Below are positions 1 through 8,117 of a DNA stretch of 64,000 nucleotides, in pieces. This DNA is from Chitinimonas arctica (GTDB lineage: Bacteria > Pseudomonadota > Gammaproteobacteria > Burkholderiales > Chitinimonadaceae), in NCBI RefSeq assembly GCF_007431345.1, contig NZ_CP041730.1, forward strand, positions 3,658,001 through 3,722,000. Direction: 5' to 3'. The notes under the pieces are model-generated. The model was given only the letters and a program-made list of their open reading frames with translations. It made no database searches and was not told the DNA's origin. Positions within the stretch are counted from its first letter, which is position 1; each line of letters begins with the position of its first letter. Both the position numbers and the translations under genes were made by a program.

Positions 1-649
1 CCTGGTGCATGACGACATGCCTTGCATGGATGATGACGTGCTGCGGCGCGGCAAGCCTACCGTGCATGTGGAGTTCGACCAGGCGACGGCGCTGCTGGCC
101 GGCGACGCGCTGCAGACGGCCGCTTTCGAGGTCCTGGCCGCCCATCCCTTGTGCGCGGAACCGAGCGATCAGCTGAAAATGCTGAAGCTGCTGGCCACCG
201 CTTCCGGCGCCGGCGGCATGGCGGGTGGGCAGGCGATCGACCTGGCTTCGGTAGGGCAGCCCTTGAGCCTGCCGGAGCTGGAGCATATGCATATCCTGAA
301 GACGGGTGCGCTGATCCGCGCCGCCGTGCTGCTGGGCAGCTACTGCGGCGATGCCATGGCGGCCGAGGAACGCGAGCGCCTGGACCGTTTCGCCAAGCTG
401 ATGGGTCTTGCTTTCCAGGTAGTGGACGATATCCTCGATGTGGAAGCGGATACGGCTACCCTGGGCAAGACCGCCGGCAAGGACGCCGCGCACGACAAGC
501 CCACTTATGTTTCCTTGCTGGGCCTGCGCCAGGCCAAGGAGCGCGCTGCCGAGCTGGAAGCCGATGCCATGGCCTGCCTGGCCGGCTTTGGCGAGCGCGC
601 CGAACGCTTGCGCGAGTTGGCGCACTTTATCGTCCATCGTGCCTTTTGA
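1..649 (+). CDS. ispA: Farnesyl/geranyl diphosphate synthase, 3' part
   Basis: The frame is open from the window edge, so the N-terminus is missing. It makes C15 allylic diphosphate by head-to-tail condensation of IPP with DMAPP/GPP. The visible part opens in the first aspartate-rich motif (LVHDDMPCMDDD) followed by LRRGKPTVH. The second aspartate-rich motif QVVDDILDVEADTATLGK and the downstream GKDAAHDKPTYVSLLG are intact, as expected for a trans-prenyltransferase. The gene lies 69 bp upstream of dxs on the same strand, the usual isoprenoid operon order in beta- and gammaproteobacteria. Identification is firm; the exact chain length of the product is inferred from the family. Confidence 0.93.
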   Translation, partial: LVHDDMPCMDDDVLRRGKPTVHVEFDQATALLAGDALQTAAFEVLAAHPLCAEPSDQLKMLKLLATASGAGGMAGGQAIDLASVGQPLSLPELEHMHILKTGALIRAAVLLGSYCGDAMAAEERERLDRFAKLMGLAFQVVDDILDVEADTATLGKTAGKDAAHDKPTYVSLLGLRQAKERAAELEADAMACLAGFGERAERLRELAHFIVHRAF

Positions 650-718
650 TCGAATTTCGACCGATGCAAGCCGGCCGCACGCGTTCCGTGCGATCCGGCC
701 TCAAACGTAGATTGCCCC

Positions 719-2578
719 ATGCCTTTTCCGCTTCTCGATACCGTTCATCTGCCGGCTGATCTACGCCGCCTCAATGAAAACCAGCTCAAGCCCCTGGCTC
801 AGGAGCTGCGGGCTTTTCTGCTCGAATCCGTCAGCCAGAGCGGCGGCCATTTCGCCTCCAATCTGGGTGCGGTCGAGCTGACCATTGCCCTGCACTATGT
901 GTTCGATACGCCCAATGACCGGCTGGTCTGGGATGTGGGCCACCAGAGCTATCCGCACAAGATCCTGACCGGACGGCGTGCGCAAATGCATACCATGCGT
1001 AAATATGGTGGTTTGGCTGGCTTCCCAAAGCGCGAGGAGAGCGAATACGATACCTTCGCCGTCGGTCATAGTTCGACCAGCATAGGCGCAGCGGCAGGCA
1101 TGGCCGAGGCCAGCAAGCTGCTGGGCCAGCAACGCAAATGCGTGGCCATCATCGGCGACGGTGCCATGACGGCGGGTATGGCATTCGAGGCGCTCAACAA
1201 TGCGGGCAACAAGGAAACCGACCTATTGGTTGTCCTGAACGACAACGAGATGTCGATTTCGCCCAATGTCGGCGCCTTCAATTCTTATCTGGCCAGGTTG
1301 TTGTCCGGCAAGTTCTACCAGGGCTTCCGCAACACCGGCTCCAGGGTGCTGGAAAACGTGCCGCCGCTGCACGAGCTGATCCGTCGCGGCGAAGAGCATA
1401 TGAAGGGCCTGATTTCGCCGTCCACCTTATTCGAGGAGTTCGGCTTTCACTACGTCGGTCCTATCGACGGCCATGACCTGGATACCCTGATCCCCACCTT
1501 GCAGAACCTGCGCAGCCTCAGCGGCCCGCAGTTTCTCCACGTGGTGACCAAGAAGGGGCAGGGCTACAAGCTGGCCGAGGGCGATCCGGTCAAGTACCAC
1601 GCCGTCACCCCGTTCACGCCGGCTGACGGCATGGCGTCCAAGGCAGCCAGCAAGCCCAGTTATACCCAGATCTTCGGCGATTGGTTGTGCGATATGGCGG
1701 CGCAGGATAGCCGCTTGATTGGCATTACCCCGGCCATGCGCGAGGGATCCGGCCTGGTGCGCTTCGAACAGTCTTTCCCCGACCGCTATTACGATGTGGG
1801 CATCGCGGAGCAGCATGCCGTCACCTTCGCGGCGGGTATGGCATGCGAGGGCCTCAAGCCGGTCGTGGCGATCTATTCGACCTTCCTGCAACGCGCCTAC
1901 GATCAGTTGATCCACGACGTGGCCTTGCAGAACCTGCCCGTGCTGTTCGCCATCGACCGTGCCGGCCTGGTAGGCGCGGACGGACCGACCCACGCCGGTA
2001 GTTTCGATATCAGTTATCTGCGCTGCATTCCGAATATGGCGGTGCTTTGTCCCGCCGACGAGAACGAATGCCGGCAAATGCTTTACACCGCTTACCAGAT
2101 GGACCAGCCCACCGCCGTGCGCTATCCGCGCGGCACCGGGCCGGGCGTGCCCTTGGCCGAGGCCTTCACCGCGCTGCCGGTGGGGCGTGGCGAAGTGCGG
2201 CGGCAGGGCAGGCGTATCGCCATCCTTGCCTTCGGTAGCATGGTGGCGCCGTCCTTGGCCGCGGCCGAGGCGCTGGACGCGACGGTCGCCAATATGCGCT
2301 GGGTCAAGCCGCTGGACGTGGAGCTGGTCCTGCAATTGGCCGCCGATCATGATGTGCTGGTGACCGTGGAAGAAAACGCCGTCATGGGCGGAGCCGGCTC
2401 TGCCGTGATCGAGGCGCTGCACGCCGCCGGCGTGCTCAAGCCGGTGCTGCAGCTGGGTTTGCCGGACCGCTACGTCGATCATGGCGACCCCGCCTTGCTG
2501 TTGGCCGAGTGCGGCCTGGATGCGGCCGGCATCGAGGCCGCCGCCCGGGCGTTCGACCAAAAAAACACGCGCCACTGA
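719..2578 (+). CDS. dxs: 1-deoxy-D-xylulose-5-phosphate synthase
   Basis: This TPP enzyme condenses pyruvate with glyceraldehyde-3-phosphate, the first step of the MEP isoprenoid pathway. At 619 residues it has the normal DXS length. The N-terminal domain carries SGGHFASNLGAVELT and the TPP/Mg motif IIGDGAMTAGMAFEALNNAG near residue 143. The transketolase-like middle domain carries GIAEQHAVTFAAGMA with the catalytic Glu, followed by YSTFLQRAYDQ and RAGLVGADGPTH. The ATG start gives the standard N-terminus. It follows ispA closely and is probably co-transcribed with it. Confidence 0.97.
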   Translation: MPFPLLDTVHLPADLRRLNENQLKPLAQELRAFLLESVSQSGGHFASNLGAVELTIALHYVFDTPNDRLVWDVGHQSYPHKILTGRRAQMHTMRKYGGLAGFPKREESEYDTFAVGHSSTSIGAAAGMAEASKLLGQQRKCVAIIGDGAMTAGMAFEALNNAGNKETDLLVVLNDNEMSISPNVGAFNSYLARLLSGKFYQGFRNTGSRVLENVPPLHELIRRGEEHMKGLISPSTLFEEFGFHYVGPIDGHDLDTLIPTLQNLRSLSGPQFLHVVTKKGQGYKLAEGDPVKYHAVTPFTPADGMASKAASKPSYTQIFGDWLCDMAAQDSRLIGITPAMREGSGLVRFEQSFPDRYYDVGIAEQHAVTFAAGMACEGLKPVVAIYSTFLQRAYDQLIHDVALQNLPVLFAIDRAGLVGADGPTHAGSFDISYLRCIPNMAVLCPADENECRQMLYTAYQMDQPTAVRYPRGTGPGVPLAEAFTALPVGRGEVRRQGRRIAILAFGSMVAPSLAAAEALDATVANMRWVKPLDVELVLQLAADHDVLVTVEENAVMGGAGSAVIEALHAAGVLKPVLQLGLPDRYVDHGDPALLLAECGLDAAGIEAAARAFDQKNTRH

Positions 2579-2710
2579 GCTGCGTAGGCAAAACCAGCGC
2601 TGAAATGCGCGGCATCGGCCGGTGCCGCGCGTTCGCTATGAAGCCAATTGCCAGATTCAATCGCGGCCCGCTCTTGAATTGGCCCGATTCGGCCTGAAAT
2701 TCCTGATTGG

Positions 2711-2740
2711 TTTACTCGGGTATTTGCTGCCCGGTACAAT
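2711..2740 (+). promoter_or_regulatory. Candidate sigma-70 promoter of folE2
   Basis: A TTTACT box at 2711-2716 and TACAAT at 2735-2740 are separated by 18 bp, and the folE2 ATG follows 29 bp later. An AGGA ribosome binding site sits just before the ATG. The call rests only on match to consensus. Confidence 0.4.
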
Positions 2741-2769
2741 TTGCCCTTACACCGCATCAGGAACGCATC

Positions 2770-3582
2770 ATGAACGCTGCTCTCCCCCCGGCCACCATCG
2801 AAGACGTGCAAGGCTCGCACGATGCGCGCAATATCGCCATCAACAAAGTCGGCATCAAGTCGATCCGCCATCCGGTCAAGGTGGGCGACAAGGCCGACGG
2901 TGTGCAGCACACCATCGCTACCTTCGATATGTATGTGTTTTTGCCCCAGCACTTCAAGGGCACGCATATGTCGCGCTTTGTCCAGATACTCAATAGCCAC
3001 GAGAAGGAAATCTCGGTCGAATCGTTCGAGACCATGCTGCGCGAGACCGTCGCCAAGCTGGAAGCCGATTCGGGCTATATCGAGATGCGTTTCCCCTTCT
3101 TTATCAACAAGACCGCCCCCGTCTCGGGGGTGCAAAGCCTGCTGGACTACGATGTCAGCCTGATCGGCGAGATCAAGCACGGCGTCTTTACCCAGACGCT
3201 GAAGGTATTGGTGGCGGCGACCAGCCTATGTCCTTGCTCGAAGAAGATCTCGGCCTATGGCGCGCACAACCAGCGTTCGCACATCACCATCACCGCCAGG
3301 GTCAACCAGCATGTCTGGATCGAAGACCTGATTCGGGTGGCGGAAGAAGAAGCGTCCTGCGAGGTCTTCGGGCTGCTCAAGCGTCCCGATGAGAAGTACG
3401 TGACCGAGCGTGCCTACGACAATCCCAAATTCGTCGAGGACCTGGTACGTGACGTGGCGGCCCGCTTGCTGGCCGACCCGCGTATCGATGCCTACGTGGT
3501 GGAAGCCGAGAACTTCGAGTCCATCCACAATCACTCGGCCTATGCGCTGATCGAACACGACAAGTCGAGCGCGGCCGCATAA
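2770..3582 (+). CDS. folE2: GTP cyclohydrolase FolE2 (type IB)
   Basis: It converts GTP to 7,8-dihydroneopterin triphosphate, the first step of folate synthesis. Type IB enzymes use various metals and often replace zinc-dependent FolE. The CPCS motif (residues 154-157, in SLCPCSKKIS) followed by YGAHNQRS is the type IB active-site signature, and ENFESIHNHSAYA lies near the C-terminus. The frame is open further upstream, but the ATG at 2770 has a ribosome binding site and gives a 270-residue protein of normal length. It appears to have its own promoter. Many folE2 genes are Zur-regulated, but I saw no clear Zur box here. Confidence 0.95.
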   Translation: MNAALPPATIEDVQGSHDARNIAINKVGIKSIRHPVKVGDKADGVQHTIATFDMYVFLPQHFKGTHMSRFVQILNSHEKEISVESFETMLRETVAKLEADSGYIEMRFPFFINKTAPVSGVQSLLDYDVSLIGEIKHGVFTQTLKVLVAATSLCPCSKKISAYGAHNQRSHITITARVNQHVWIEDLIRVAEEEASCEVFGLLKRPDEKYVTERAYDNPKFVEDLVRDVAARLLADPRIDAYVVEAENFESIHNHSAYALIEHDKSSAAA

Positions 3583-3592
3583 CAAGGACGCC

Positions 3593-3631
3593 GCCGGCCC
3601 GGGATGGCTGTACAAGGCCATCCAGGCCGGC
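3593..3631. terminator. Stem-loop between convergent folE2 and ygfZ
   Basis: GCCGGC at 3593-3598 pairs with GCCGGC at 3626-3631, with ATGGC/GCCAT pairing inside. It lies between the ends of two convergent genes and lacks a strong T-tract, so it may work weakly in both directions. Confidence 0.45.
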
Positions 3632-3640
3632 TTCCCTTGT

Positions 3641-4669
3641 TTACTCGTGTACCGGGTAGGGGAGGGGCAGGAATTCCAGCCGTGTACCGTTGGGGCTTTC
3701 CAGATGGACGCCCTGCGCCACGCTGGCCAGCTGTACCACCGCCAGCGCTTCCCACCGGCCGTCGCCGCTCGGGGCCGCCAGGGCGATCTGGCCGGATGCC
3801 TGGCCATTCATCTCCGGACTGTAGACGGCGTCGCCCGCGTGCATGGCGGTATCGGCACGGACCCGGAAAGTGCGGCGCTTGAGCTTGCCCAGATACTGGG
3901 TGCGCGCCACGATTTCCTGGCCTGGATAGCAACCCTTCTTGAAGCTGACGGCGCCGATCAATTCCATATTGGCCATCTGCGCGACGAATTCCTCCTGGGT
4001 GGCGGGCAAGACCCAGGGGATGCCGGCGTGGATGTCCGACAAGGTCCAGGCATCGGCACCCGCCGCTTGCGCGCCGGCCGCCAGCAATTTATCCCAACAG
4101 GCCCCGGCCGCTTCGGCAGCCAGGTTCAACAGCAGGCGGTCGGCCGGCAGGCGGACCAGGTGGCCGCCCTCGCAAGGCATGCCTTGATGCGCTTCCTTCG
4201 GCAGCTCGCCGAATACCTCGCGGGCCAGCTCCAGCGCGCGCGGGCCTGCCAGCCCCAGCAGGACGCGCTCATCGCTGATATCGGCAGGACGGGTCTTGCT
4301 GCGCATGACATACATGGCCAGGCGCTTCTGGATGGCGGGTAGCAGGGGGCGCGGCAGCATCAACAGCAGGTCTTCGCCTTCGCGCAGTATCAGGAAGCTG
4401 GCCAGCATGCGCCCCTTGGGGGTGGAGTAGCTGGAATACTGGCAGCCTGCGGCCGGCAGCTTCTTGATATCGCTGGACAGCTGGCCTTGCAGAAAGGCGC
4501 TGGTTTCCTCGCCGCTGAAACGGATCAAGCCGAAGTGCCGCAGCGGTACCAGGGCGGCGCCCTGCGCCAGGGCGACCATTCCCGCCTGCTCCCCGCTTGC
4601 ATCGAAGCGGGTTGCGCCATCTTCATCGAATTGCGCGCCTAGGGCGCCTAGCAAGTCATACCAAGCCAT
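3641..4669 (-). CDS. ygfZ: Folate-binding protein YgfZ (Fe-S cluster repair factor)
   Basis: This GcvT-related protein binds tetrahydrofolate and supports assembly or repair of certain Fe-S enzymes. The signature KKGCYPGQEIVART holds the conserved Cys of the K-G-C-Y-x-G-Q-E motif. The N-terminal half has LIRFSGEETSAFLQGQLSSD, typical of the family. The length is 342 residues. It lies downstream of the AsmA-like gene on the same strand, separated from it by a strong hairpin, and converges on folE2. Confidence 0.92.
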   Translation of the reverse strand: MAWYDLLGALGAQFDEDGATRFDASGEQAGMVALAQGAALVPLRHFGLIRFSGEETSAFLQGQLSSDIKKLPAAGCQYSSYSTPKGRMLASFLILREGEDLLLMLPRPLLPAIQKRLAMYVMRSKTRPADISDERVLLGLAGPRALELAREVFGELPKEAHQGMPCEGGHLVRLPADRLLLNLAAEAAGACWDKLLAAGAQAAGADAWTLSDIHAGIPWVLPATQEEFVAQMANMELIGAVSFKKGCYPGQEIVARTQYLGKLKRRTFRVRADTAMHAGDAVYSPEMNGQASGQIALAAPSGDGRWEALAVVQLASVAQGVHLESPNGTRLEFLPLPYPVHE

Positions 4670-4687
4670 GGGTGTCTCTCGTAAACG

Positions 4688-4714
4688 AATTCGCCGGCTT
4701 GGCGCCGGCGAATT
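4688..4714 (-). terminator. Perfect 11-bp inverted repeat between the AsmA-like gene and ygfZ
   Basis: AATTCGCCGGC at 4688-4698 is perfectly complementary to 4704-4714 around a 5-nt loop. It lies just past the stop of the AsmA-like gene and upstream of ygfZ. The following T-rich stretch is weak, so it may be an attenuating terminator. Confidence 0.5.
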
Positions 4715-4738
4715 GGATTATGACGCGTAAGGCTGCGA

Positions 4739-5995
4739 TCAGAAAATCTGCGTGGTGCCCGAACCGCCGCCCGGCTTGTAAGCGCCGCCGGAACGGATCT
4801 CCGGCGCCCTCAGGGTGCCGGCGATAGCCAGTGGTGCATTGACGGCGATGGCGCCGCTGGACAGTTTGGCATTGATACGGCCGCTGAGTTTCTGGTCCGC
4901 TGCAATATTGAGGCCGCCCGCGGCAGTGAATTTGCCGGCGTTCAGCGCCAGGTTGCGCAGGGTGAGCGTATCGTTTTCCAGCAGGAAGTCGCCGCTCAGG
5001 GTGTCGAAGCGGGTAATGCCGCCGCGCTGCAGGCTGGACGGACTCTGCGACTTGAGCGGGGTGACCAGGTCGAAGTTGTGCAGATTGCCGTCGTTGACGA
5101 TGAACTTCATTTCGATGCGGCGCTGCTTGAACAGGTTTTCGTAACCATCGCCGACGAAATCGAAGATGGCATTGGCGGCCATCCGGCCCGTTGCGCGGGT
5201 AACCTGGCTGCTGAGCATGATCAGCGGTTCGACCTGGATGCTCTTGGTCTGCAGGCTGCCGGTGAGCTTCCAGCCCTCGGTCCAGCTCAGCTGTGCATTG
5301 CCCTTCACGGCGGAGCCGAAGATCAGGGCGTTGATGTCGTCGATGGCGATGCCGTCGTTGCTGGCGATACCGCTTAGTCTCAGCTGGTCGAAACGGGCAT
5401 CCGGATACGCGCCCGGCATGACCCAGTTGCTGGCATCGAACTCCAGTTCGAACTTATCGCCTATCGGTTTGATGGTGAGGGTGGCGCGTTCGTCCTTGTC
5501 GGACAAGGTAAGCACCTTGATGGTGCCTTCAGGATTGAATTGCAGCGAGCCCGACAGCGGTCCGATGCTGTCGTTCGGTAGCTTGATCGTCATCTCGCTC
5601 AGCTTGAGCATGGCGAAATTGATGTCCTGGCCGGCATTCGGCTTGAGCCGGCCCGGTAGTGACAAAGCGAAGGCTTGGCTGAAGTTGCCGCCTTCCAGGC
5701 TGACATTGGCCAGTTCGTGGCGGATATTGATCAAATTCTTCAGAGTAAGGGGGACGATGACCTTGTCGATCTCGCCTTCGCCCTGCTTGCCCAGGCTGAG
5801 ACCGCTAAGTACCACTTGTGGCTTAGGGCTGTAGCTGAACTGGATGGCGCCTATGGCGACAGGGGTATCCAGCCGCGCCGAGATGGCGTGCTCGATATCG
5901 GATTTGTAGCTGTCATAAGGCAATACGAGGGGTATCGCGGCAAGGATCGCGGCCACTACGGCCAGTGCAATCAGCATTTTCTTGAGGGCGGACAT
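4739..5995 (-). CDS. AsmA-like membrane-anchored periplasmic protein
   Basis: The 418-residue protein starts with one signal anchor (about residues 6-27, LIALAVVAAILAAIPLVLPY). A large, mostly beta-structured periplasmic region with AsmA/DUF748 character follows: repeated short strands with motifs such as GNFSQAFALSLPGRL and GGLNIAADQKLSGRINAKL. AsmA-like proteins are thought to act in envelope lipid transport. It is shorter than classic AsmA (about 600 residues). The exact role is not visible in the sequence. Confidence 0.75.
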   Translation of the reverse strand: MSALKKMLIALAVVAAILAAIPLVLPYDSYKSDIEHAISARLDTPVAIGAIQFSYSPKPQVVLSGLSLGKQGEGEIDKVIVPLTLKNLINIRHELANVSLEGGNFSQAFALSLPGRLKPNAGQDINFAMLKLSEMTIKLPNDSIGPLSGSLQFNPEGTIKVLTLSDKDERATLTIKPIGDKFELEFDASNWVMPGAYPDARFDQLRLSGIASNDGIAIDDINALIFGSAVKGNAQLSWTEGWKLTGSLQTKSIQVEPLIMLSSQVTRATGRMAANAIFDFVGDGYENLFKQRRIEMKFIVNDGNLHNFDLVTPLKSQSPSSLQRGGITRFDTLSGDFLLENDTLTLRNLALNAGKFTAAGGLNIAADQKLSGRINAKLSSGAIAVNAPLAIAGTLRAPEIRSGGAYKPGGGSGTTQIF

Positions 5996-6072
5996 GGTGC
6001 CTCTTGTGAAGAGAAGTCGAAACGGGTGTTGACACGCTTTGGACAGCCTTTTAGTATAGCGGCTTCTTTAGT

Positions 6073-6148
6073 TCCTCGATAGCTCAGTCGGTAGAGCGCC
6101 GGACTGTTAATCCGTAGGTCCCTGGTTCGAGCCCAGGTCGAGGAGCCA
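6073..6148 (+). tRNA. tRNA-Asn (anticodon GTT)
   Basis: The 76-nt cloverleaf is complete. Acceptor arm TCCTCGA (6073-6079) pairs with TCGAGGA (6138-6144), G is the discriminator, and CCA is encoded at 6146-6148. The anticodon GTT at 6106-6108 falls at position 34. The D-loop AGCTCAGTCGGTAGAGC and T-loop GGTTCGAGCC are canonical. Confidence 0.98.
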
Positions 6149-6160
6149 AGTTATTCAGAA

Positions 6161-6196
6161 AAACCGTACAGTCGAAAGGCTGTGCGGTTTTTTGTT
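6161..6196 (+). terminator. Rho-independent terminator of tRNA-Asn
   Basis: AAACCGTACAG (6161-6171) pairs with CTGTGCGGTTT (6180-6190), with one G-U pair, and is followed by a T-tract. It lies 13 nt after the tRNA 3' end. Confidence 0.85.
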
Positions 6197-6286
6197 TTTC
6201 CGCGGCCGGTTTGACGTGCCGCGCATCTCTCGCTAAAACAGCTAGGCTGGCTTAATACATGCCAAGTTCATAGCCGAGAGGATCGC

Positions 6287-6934
6287 ATGACAACGTCAAA
6301 TGAACAAGCTGCCAAACTGCCAATGTTGAAACGTATTGTCATTGCGATTCGCGGCGGCGTAGGCGGCGGCATGTCGGCGGTAATGGTACTCCTGCTGGTA
6401 GTCCTGATCGCGGCGGTGTGCCTGGCCGGCTTTCTGGGCGGTTTGGCGGTGGCGGCTAAGCGCGGCCAGTTGCAGGAGCAGAGTCTGATCAAGCAAACGG
6501 CGCTGGCCAAACAGGGGCAGGCGAAATTGCGGGCGGAAAAGGAGGCGCTGGCCCATGAGACCGAGGCGCTCAAGTCCAGGACCGACATGCAGGAGAAGGA
6601 TATCGCCACCCTGAAACAGCTGGTCGAGCACGCGCGCATCGAGCGCGAGGCCACCGAAAGGGTGTTGGCCGAAGTGCGCGACAGCTTGCGGGCCGGTGCG
6701 CAAGCCAACCCAAAGGCGGAACAAGCCGTCAAAGGGGCGCTACTCAAGTTCGGCAACCGGGAATGCGAACTGCAGGGTAGTGCGGTCAAGAGCAAGGACG
6801 ATGTGAAATGCCTCAATCTGCGCGGCGCGATCGATGCCATGAACAGCGGGCCGGGCGGCTACAGTAAACCCGCTGCCGCGCCCACTCCCGCCCCGGCGGC
6901 CAAACCGGTGCCGGTCAAGCCTGCCGGACATTGA
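6287..6934 (+). CDS. Inner-membrane coiled-coil protein, unknown function
   Basis: I do not recognise a family. The 215-residue protein has one hydrophobic segment (about residues 30-53, VMVLLLVVLIAAVCLAGFLGG). A Lys/Glu/Ala-rich coiled coil covers about residues 58-145. Two Cys flank a short conserved-looking patch (NRECELQGS and DVKCLNLR), and the tail is rich in Pro and Ala. The layout suggests a bitopic membrane protein with a coiled-coil domain. A long perfect hairpin follows. Coding potential is convincing from codon use and amino-acid make-up. Confidence 0.7.
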   Translation: MTTSNEQAAKLPMLKRIVIAIRGGVGGGMSAVMVLLLVVLIAAVCLAGFLGGLAVAAKRGQLQEQSLIKQTALAKQGQAKLRAEKEALAHETEALKSRTDMQEKDIATLKQLVEHARIEREATERVLAEVRDSLRAGAQANPKAEQAVKGALLKFGNRECELQGSAVKSKDDVKCLNLRGAIDAMNSGPGGYSKPAAAPTPAPAAKPVPVKPAGH

Positions 6935-6942
6935 AGCCGTAT

Positions 6943-6980
6943 CCCGTGCCAGCCCTCTCGTCCGAGAGGGCTGGCACGGG
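6943..6980. terminator. 18-bp perfect hairpin between convergent genes
   Basis: 6943-6960 (CCCGTGCCAGCCCTCTCG) is perfectly complementary to 6963-6980 around a 2-nt loop. It lies between the coiled-coil gene and the end of the TRAP operon on the other strand, so it probably acts in both directions. No T-tract is present. Confidence 0.55.
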
Positions 6981-6991
6981 CATCACCGAAT

Positions 6992-8077
6992 CTATTTGAC
7001 CCGGTTGGCGTACATAAAGTCTTCCATCGCCTGTTCGCAGTAATTGAACCAGGCATGCTCCTGCGCGCGGAATTTCTTCCACGGTTCGTATAGTTTCTTG
7101 AAAGCCGGATTCTTGGCGGCTTCCTCCTCATACAAGGCAAAGGCCTCGCGCTGTGCCGCCTGCATCATATCGGTCGGGTAGCGCATCAGCTTGACGCCGT
7201 TTTGCAGCAAGCGCCCCAGCGCGGCGGGATTCTTGGCGTCGTACTCCGCCAGCATGGTGAGGTTGGCTTCGGCGGCCGCCGCTTCGAAAGCGGCTTGGTA
7301 GCCCTTCGGCAGCTTGGCCCATTCGGCGGCATTGACCATAAACGACACCATCGGACCCGGTTCCCAGAAGCCGGGATACGCATAGTGCTTGGCCACCTTG
7401 TAGAAGCCGAGCTTTTCATCGTCGTAGGGGCCGACGAACTCGGCGGCGTCGATGGCGCCCTTTTCCAGCGCGGCATAGATATCGCCGGCGGCCAGGTTCT
7501 GCGGTACCGCGCCCAGCCGCGCCATGATTTCGCCGCCTATGCCGGGAATGCGCATTTTCTTGCCCTTGAGGTCGGCCAGGGTCTTGATCTCTTCCCGCCA
7601 CCAGCCGCCCATCTGGGCGCCGGTATTGCCGCCGGGGAAGTTGATGACGCCATAGTCCTTGAAGAAATCGCGCAGCAATTGCAGGCCACCGCCGAAATGC
7701 ACCCAGGCGTTTTGCTGGCGGGCGGTCAAGCCGAAAGGCAGGCAGGTGTCGAAGGCAAAGGCCTTGTTCTTGCCGACATAGTAGTAGCTGGTGGTATGGC
7801 AGGCCTGCACCGTGCCGCTCTGCACCGCATCGAGCGCCTGCAGGCCGGGGACGATCTCGCCGGCGGCATAGATCTTGATCTGGAACTTGCCCTCGGTGAT
7901 TTCCGCGACCCGCTTGGCCAGGGTGGTCGCCCCGCCATAGATGGTGTCCAGGCTCTTGGGGAAGCTTGATGTCAGCCGCCACTGCACGGTGGGTTCGGCG
8001 GCCAGCGCACTGCCGGAAACCGCTGCGGCGGCCACGCCGACGGTGCCGGCCTTTTTCAGGAAACTACGTCTTTGCAC
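6992..8077 (-). CDS. TRAP transporter periplasmic substrate-binding protein (DctP/TakP type)
   Basis: The 361-residue extracytoplasmic receptor captures an organic acid for the TRAP permease. The N-terminus is a Tat-like signal (MQRRSFLKKAG, then an Ala-rich stretch). Family hallmarks are LKGKKMRIPGIGGEIMARLG, the Arg-containing segment that contacts the substrate carboxylate, and DAAEFVGPYDDEKLGFYKVA. These resemble TakP-like receptors for 2-oxo acids, but the substrate cannot be fixed from sequence. It is the last gene of a three-gene minus-strand operon, 40 bp after dctM. Confidence 0.92.
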   Translation of the reverse strand: MQRRSFLKKAGTVGVAAAAVSGSALAAEPTVQWRLTSSFPKSLDTIYGGATTLAKRVAEITEGKFQIKIYAAGEIVPGLQALDAVQSGTVQACHTTSYYYVGKNKAFAFDTCLPFGLTARQQNAWVHFGGGLQLLRDFFKDYGVINFPGGNTGAQMGGWWREEIKTLADLKGKKMRIPGIGGEIMARLGAVPQNLAAGDIYAALEKGAIDAAEFVGPYDDEKLGFYKVAKHYAYPGFWEPGPMVSFMVNAAEWAKLPKGYQAAFEAAAAEANLTMLAEYDAKNPAALGRLLQNGVKLMRYPTDMMQAAQREAFALYEEEAAKNPAFKKLYEPWKKFRAQEHAWFNYCEQAMEDFMYANRVK

Positions 8078-8117
8078 GGTCTGCTCCTAGTTCAGAATGG
8101 AACGGCTAAATCGATGT

